Assembly (NCBI GenBank): GCA_001600875.1
Contig: BCLD01000013.1
Span: 546,033 to 610,032 of the forward strand
Source: Solicoccozyma terricola
Taxonomy: Eukaryota > Basidiomycota > Tremellomycetes > Filobasidiales > Piskurozymaceae
Length of the DNA: 64,000 bases
Direction: 5' to 3'
Below the pieces are notes generated by a model. The model had not been told where the DNA came from, ran no database searches, and saw only the letters and a program-made list of their open reading frames with translations. This document shows, one piece after another, positions 58,632-64,000 of the stretch. Within the stretch, counting starts at the first letter, position 1. Every line of letters starts with the position of its first letter. The translations under genes and the position numbers were made by a program.

Positions 58632-60126
58632 TCATTTCCATGGTGCCGGTGTAGCGAAAGAGATGCCACCCTGCGCTCCAGCCATCGAGGTCGTTGTCCA
58701 TGGCGCTGGCGTGATCACTGAAGGCTGAATTCCAACATTCCTTTCATTCCTTTCTCTCTCTAGTTCCTCGATGCTCTTGGGTAATTCTTCTAACTTTCTT
58801 CCGTCTTCCCATGGTTCCAGCCAGAGATGCTGAACGACCACACGTTTTCCTAATACCTCCTCTTGATACATTTTTACGAGACCCGTATGGGGTTTGACAA
58901 AGTTGGGGAATGTCGTAGAGAGGGAGTGGAGGAGTGGCTGTAGGGGTGGTGGGGGCGTGAGTTAGGTGCCGATAGATGGGTCCGAATGTCAACAAAAAAA
59001 CCCCCGCTCCGACTCACAGAATGTTCGTAGAATGGACCTGATTTGAACTCGAAGACTCGGCGGAGAGATAACGTCCATAGATCTCGAGGTTGATACGAAA
59101 GGTCTTTGGCATTCTTCAGAGCTTGTTCTGGAGTGATGTCGGTGCCTGGGGAAGCAGATGTGTTAGAAGAAAAAAACGAAAAGTTGGGTGATGGGGGATT
59201 GTCAATCACCCAATAGCTGAGCGCTACCCCATACGTATGGTAAGAAGATATAGTCATCTAATCCCCATACACCATGAGAGCCAGCCGGTTCGAGATTATA
59301 CGTCTTCTGCAGCCGGGTAGTGAGGTCCAGGTACCTGTCCAGCAAGACACATCAAAGACGTCAGGGATTACTACGGCGGAAGATGTTGAGAAGTACGCGT
59401 TACCTCGGGAACACTCGTAAGATCAATTCATCCACTTCACTCTCTCCTACCTCATCATCCTCTTCATGTTCAGCACGTTCCTTCCCCTTCCCAATTCGAC
59501 CTCCAACCCATCCAATCCTGACCAGTCTATGCAATACCAAAACGAAACTCAATTCGTGTCCTGATCCATAATCGAGTCTTACAGGATGGCCGAATGCGTG
59601 GGAGAAGAGGAGTAGAGGGAGAATATAGGGATCGGAGGCGAGGCGTGGGGGTAGGGTTAGTGGAAGGCGCTGTCGAGGAAATGGAGTGAGCGAGGATTGG
59701 AATTACGAGGGAAAAGCAAGGAGTACCTTTTCGACGAGAGCGATGTAAGTTCGAAACGCTTTATTTCCAAATCGTTGTGAATCCGGAAGAGGTGGAGCTT
59801 CTTCTATCCAAGTTTCCATTTGATCGAGAATATCAAGGAGTTGTCGAATAGGCTGATTTGCGTAAATTAAACAATAATGTCAGTGTGGATAAGATGGTAT
59901 CCGGGCGTACTGAGAGGGACAGTCTTGAATTCACCTCACTACATTGTCCATCTGCCTTCCGATCCACAACAATCTCCTTCCCGTGTATCCTCTTTGCTCT
60001 ACTAACGATCCAGTCCACAAACTGTCGACCATTCGTAGAAGCACGCCAAGAAGCGACGTCGTTGTCTGTGTGAATGCGCTGGAAACGAGCTCGTGAAGAG
60101 GAGGTCGGCGGGGAGGAGGTTGACAT
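58632..60126 (-). CDS. PTPA: PP2A phosphatase activator (PTPA / Rrd family peptidyl-prolyl isomerase)
   Basis: Multiple exons from ATG 60126 to TGA 58632, about 400 residues; the first exon is about 60126-59935. The start is Ser/Thr-rich ([15 protein letters not shown]), followed by the PTPA fold: [98 protein letters not shown] and [19 protein letters not shown]. Known role: ATP-dependent activation of the PP2A catalytic subunit with prolyl-isomerase activity. Rrd1-type and Rrd2-type cannot be separated here. It lies within 7 kb of PPE1, its functional counterpart. Confidence 0.92.
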
Positions 60127-60236
60127 TTGTAGTTTGATGGGGACTGTGTGCTGTAGGGCCGCGAAGAGGGCGACGATGCTGGAGTGATACGGATACGGTG
60201 AACTTGAACGGTGACGGTGGACGGTTGAATGGCCAG

Positions 60237-60252
60237 TCACGTGATCGCGATC
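60237..60252. promoter_or_regulatory. Adjoining palindromes TCACGTGA and GATCGCGATC
   Basis: Within the 310-bp divergent region between PTPA and the large unknown gene, TCACGTGA (60237-60244, an E-box as bound by Cbf1/bHLH factors) overlaps a perfect 10-bp palindrome GATCGCGATC (60243-60252). A regulatory role for both genes is inferred. Confidence 0.4.
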
Positions 60253-60436
60253 GAAGAGGGGTTGTCACCACCACACACACACCGACAACGACATCAAACA
60301 CTGAATACATCGCTTGCTCCACAGCGTCACCTGCATCCCACCATCTTACCCTCGAAAGACGTCTTGGCCGAGGGGCGTGATCAGAGTCGCCGTCCCCGGG
60401 GCCATCGAGGCGACCCTTCAATCGGCACCCATCACC

Positions 60437-63400
60437 ATGTCTCGACCAACCCCCCCCACCCTCCATCCCTACTTTGCACCTTCTCGACCACCTCGCCCAG
60501 CCGGAACTGAGATCCCACTCGATCTCCTCGGTCACCCGGGAGGTAAAGAGCGCACGGTGATCAAACATGATAAACTGACGAGCAAGGTTTCCAAGGAGAA
60601 TTTGATTCAGTTCCCAAGAGCGAGAGGTGGAAGAGGGAGTGGGAGGGGAGTTGGTGGTAGTGGTGGAGATGGACGCGAAATGGTTAAACCGAGAGGATTG
60701 GATACACTTGGGTGGGTGTGGTAACTTACCATCGGTGTGGCTAAAAGACCTGTCGATTCATGTTCTATCCCTTCCTAGTGGTCGTCACCGAACTGTAACA
60801 GAACCGGCCAACGCCACCCGACCGACTCTCCAGAACATCATCAAAACTCCATTCTTAACGCTCACCACTTCTCTCAGTGCCCTCAGTCTCTCCATCCCCC
60901 ATCTCCGCGCTCCCTTCGCTCCACTCGCTCATACGACTCGACCTCGACGACATTCCGTTACTGGTTCTATAATTCCTGATCGAGCGATGCTACAGGCTTT
61001 GAAGAGATCTTTAGAGGGCGTAGCGGTGATTGGGCCTTCAGATTATGGAAGTGACACGCATTTGGCAGGTAGAATCCCTACAACTTTGAAGAAGATTAAG
61101 AGAAAACCGGTACCTAGGATCTTCACCGAAGAGGTACAGGACGAGATAAAGATGGTGGATATGATATCATCCAGACCGATGCAATACAACAACGTGAAAC
61201 CTACTACTCCAATCAAGAATCTTTCTCCGATCAACACCACGCTAGCCAACTCGATGAACGGCCACACAATGTCTTTTGTAGAGCAAGATGGTAATATCAA
61301 TCGTGGAATGAAGACGCCGGAACTAGAGATCGACTTGGATCCTCTGACGGATGGTGGAAGATTATCTTTGATGACTCCGAGGTTACATGCGATAGACGTT
61401 GGACAAGATGAAAAAGTGGCAAAGTTTCGACACCCGCTCTGGGGGAAAATCTTCCGAAGAGGAGACGATCCGACGCCGATCGTTTCAAAGCAATCCAAGA
61501 ATACACCGACTCTCACTCTTCTTCTCCCTCCTCCGTTGGAAGTTTGGTCGTCTCCAAGTACTCCGTCTCCCAGTTCACTCTCGCAGAACAGAGTATCGTG
61601 GATTCCAATGATCGAGCCGAAGGAAATGGCGAATGGAGTGAGAGCGTCGACGGGTTTGTATAGGATCAAATTGGTGGATGAGGAGGTGGATACCGAGTCA
61701 GAAGTTGGTGAGGTTGATATAGAACCAGGTACCTTCTCGCAACCCGTCCTCCCACCCCTCAATCTCAACGGCCAAGATACCCTACGATCCTCACAAGATT
61801 CGGAAAGCACATTCCGAACCACATCCCATCATCGTCGGTATGATGAAAGCGATCACAATGTCGAGATAATAGATTCCGCCGAATCTGATACTGGGAGACG
61901 CGGTGGGAAATCACAAAGTGGATACTGGGACCTTTCGATCGACTTTGGAGCTGCAACGAGCGGATTTGGAAAGTGGTTGTCTGGTACGCCCTTGTCGTTT
62001 GCAGAGTCGCCGTCTGTTACGCCTCGCCAGTCGACGGGGACACAGATAGGAGATGGAGTAGCGGGTGTAGTCAGGAAATTCAGTAACACTGCGAAGAGGA
62101 TGTCGAGAGGCGTCTTGACTCGAACGACGCCCACGCCTTCAAGTATGCTTCGTCCGGAGACCCCGTGTGATCTGGATACCTCGACCGCTGCGCAGCACCT
62201 GATGACCATGCAGAAACTAGCTGGATCGTGGACCCGCGCGACTGATACGACAGAGCAAGAGAAGAGGACGTCGTTCGACAAAGAAGGGGCGACCAAAGCA
62301 GGACCTCACTATGTACTTCGTCGAGAGAGTACAACAGGTAGTGTCGCCCATCATCTCGAGCAGGATCTATCTGGATTGGGATTGTCGCGAGTCACCTCAG
62401 GGCAGTCAGACGAGCCCCGACAGATATCGCGTCCTGCTGTTATCGCGACTGAGACAGGTGGTCATCCGAGGGTAGTTGTTCAAGGTGAACGTCGCCAGAG
62501 TGGGCTTAGTCTCAGGGGGAGAGTCGGTGAGACTGAGGCCTCATCGTTGACACTCGATGAGATCGAAGGGGTGAGTCCAGTGGTGCTTTTGACATTCCCA
62601 GTCTCGCTGACGGGGTGTACACTTTCTCCAGGTTACCACGTATGATAGCAACGTTGACGGCAACGTTGACGGCAAGAGACTGCTGTCGTGGCGTGGAATT
62701 GCCACAGGATCCCCCATCACCGGATACAGCCCTCCCTTCCAATTCCACTTCCCCTCGCCACCACCTAGCGATCGTCTCTATTCTCAAATGTCTCTGGCCA
62801 CCACGTTGGAGACCGAGGTGGACTACTATCCAGGCGGGTTGTCATCCATGCCCACGTTCAATGCCATCCAGGAGCACTGGAAGGACTCTTCGGCATCTTC
62901 AGACACCACGTCTCAGCCAGCAAACACGTCAACGTTCCCATCTCGTCGCAACACTCCGCAACCTTCAGCGGCTTCTCAGCGCATTAGAAGCAGCAAGACC
63001 TCGACCGATCTCTCGTTCAAACCTCGTCACGGTAGGAATACGTTTGGAATGCTCCCACATCGTCAATTACAACCATTCGAGGACGCTGAAACGCTGGTAG
63101 CGAGTCGATCTTCATCTCGACACAGTGTTCTTACTGTCCAGCCGTACGATCGGGGTCATATCTTCGCTGGACGACGTACACCTTCTTGCGATGGACCGCT
63201 CGATCTCCCGCCTGCTGTGTTCGACCCTCTCGATCTCTCACTCTCCCATATCAGTCTCATCCCGCTTCCTCCGAGTCCTCAAGAGGAGTCTACAAGGGGA
63301 TTGTCGCGACTCTCGCTTCTGCCTCCCCGCCTACCGAGGAAGAGCTCGTTTGCTGCACCATCGATGAGGACGATGGATACAACGGATACCGATCTCGGAG

Positions 63401-63600
63401 AAAGGTTTGGAGCTGGATGGTTGGGATCTACTTCGGAGGGCAGGTTGATTGGGAGCACGACCGAGTTTCTGGGCCAGCAGAGGGGGCAAGGTGGGCTAGA
63501 CAAAGTTGACAAAAGGCGAGATGGGAAGCATATCAGATCGAGAGAGGCGAGTGGGAGCAGTGTACTGTTGACGAGAAGGTGGACGTGTGGTGGTTGTTGA
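60437..63600 (+). CDS. Large disordered protein of unknown function, 1,011 residues
   Basis: Three exons: 60437-60711, 60779-62570 and 62632-63600. The start is MSRPTPPTLHPYFAPSRPPR, then an Arg/Gly-rich stretch (ARGGRGSGRGVGG). A moderately hydrophobic segment (PFLTLTTSLSALSLSIPHL) lies near residue 120 but contains Ser/Thr and may not span a membrane. The rest is Ser/Thr/Pro-rich with short conserved-looking islands such as RAMLQALKRSLEGV, FRHPLWGKIFRRGDD and SGYWDLSIDFGAATSGFGKW. No domain is recognised. The repeated phosphorylation-type SP/TP sites and lack of globular regions suggest a scaffold or regulator. Confidence 0.7.
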
Positions 63601-63796
63601 GTGGCGCGGGTTGTAATCGCCGGTATCCACCGCTGTTGTTGATGTTTCGAGTCGACCCCTGATCGTATCTACAATTTATCAGCTCGACGCAGTAGCCTTT
63701 GTATACCCCTTTTCATGCCGATCCCTCCCTTTGTTCGCGGGCCACCCTGGGTATTTTGTGAAATCTTTCTACTTGTCTTGTCTGTCTTATATCAAG
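63601..63796. other. 3' region of the large unknown gene
   Basis: T/C-rich sequence with no ORF of note; it probably contains the gene's terminator and the leader of whatever follows. Confidence 0.4.
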
Positions 63797-64000
63797 ATGG
63801 CGGACGACGGGTGGTTCCTACGCCTCACATTGACGGTACCCTCCGACGAACAGCGAAGCGTCTGCATTGTAACGCTACACACGTCTATCACCCCCAATGC
63901 TTTCCTTCCTCTCGCGTCTCACCCATGCCATCTGTTCAGTGTCTCAATTCTTCTCTCCGTCGTCGTCAACAACCATCCAACGGACGGATATTCCCTCCAT
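63797..64000 (+). CDS. Possible 5' end of another gene (runs off the window)
   Basis: An ATG in good context (ATCAAGATGG) opens a frame of 68 codons that stays open to the window edge (begins MADDGWFLRLTLTVPSDEQ). The later part looks less protein-like. It may be a first exon or chance. Confidence 0.25.
   Translation, partial: MADDGWFLRLTLTVPSDEQRSVCIVTLHTSITPNAFLPLASHPCHLFSVSILLSVVVNNHPTDGYSLH

Noticed and set aside
59280..59300. tRNA B-box-like GGTTCGAGATT
   Set aside because: It lies inside PTPA coding sequence (antisense of an NLEPAG segment) and has no A-box or cloverleaf around it.

Overview
This is a nuclear segment from a fungus, most likely a basidiomycete yeast of the Tremellomycetes (a Cryptococcus/Kwoniella-type genome). 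The reasons are dense genes on both strands, many short GT-AG introns (mostly about 45-100 nt), several exons of only 15-33 nt, and protein families typical of that group: a C2-domain Sch9 kinase, GPI-anchored surface proteins and a fungal tetraspan protein. Species is inferred. Gene models below were built by hand by joining ORF pieces at GT-AG sites and checking reading phase; where exon coordinates are given, the summed exon length is a multiple of three.

Layout. 1-4.6 kb (+): the tail of an unknown gene, UBC7 (ER-associated degradation E2) with a 1.1 kb intron full of a GC-rich repeat, and a short-chain dehydrogenase. 4.9-9.8 kb (-): a GPI-anchored PL14-type polysaccharide lyase and the F-box/WD40 protein CDC4. 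10-17.6 kb: a small unknown gene (+), a bZIP factor (-) and a ROG1-like lipase (-). 17.6-23 kb (+): a BCS1-like AAA ATPase and the AGC kinase SCH9. 23-32 kb (-): meiotic MSH5, V-ATPase subunit VMA2, and a four-helix membrane protein. 32.5-36.2 kb: a PRELI/UPS lipid-transfer protein (+) and NOT2 of CCR4-NOT (-).

36.2-48.6 kb is the least conserved part: large spacers, an intronless orphan gene, three consecutive single-pass membrane proteins on the + strand, and a GATA-like zinc-finger gene with an unusually long finger loop (-). 48.7-53.2 kb (+) is MET5, sulfite reductase beta. 53-60 kb: PP2A methylesterase PPE1 (-), a secreted GPI protein (-), dolichyl-diphosphatase CAX4 (-), MED10 (+) and the PP2A activator PTPA/RRD (-). 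60.4-63.6 kb (+) is a 1,011-residue protein of unknown function.

Most genes are housekeeping and are not a pathway cluster. Loose functional links are nutrient/TOR signalling (SCH9, plus two PP2A regulators within 7 kb) and ER or membrane functions (UBC7, CAX4, VMA2, UPS). I found no transposon, tRNA, rRNA or CRISPR array. The most unusual structures are the repeat array in the UBC7 intron, the many long pure G or C runs in introns and spacers, and the tandem membrane-protein trio.
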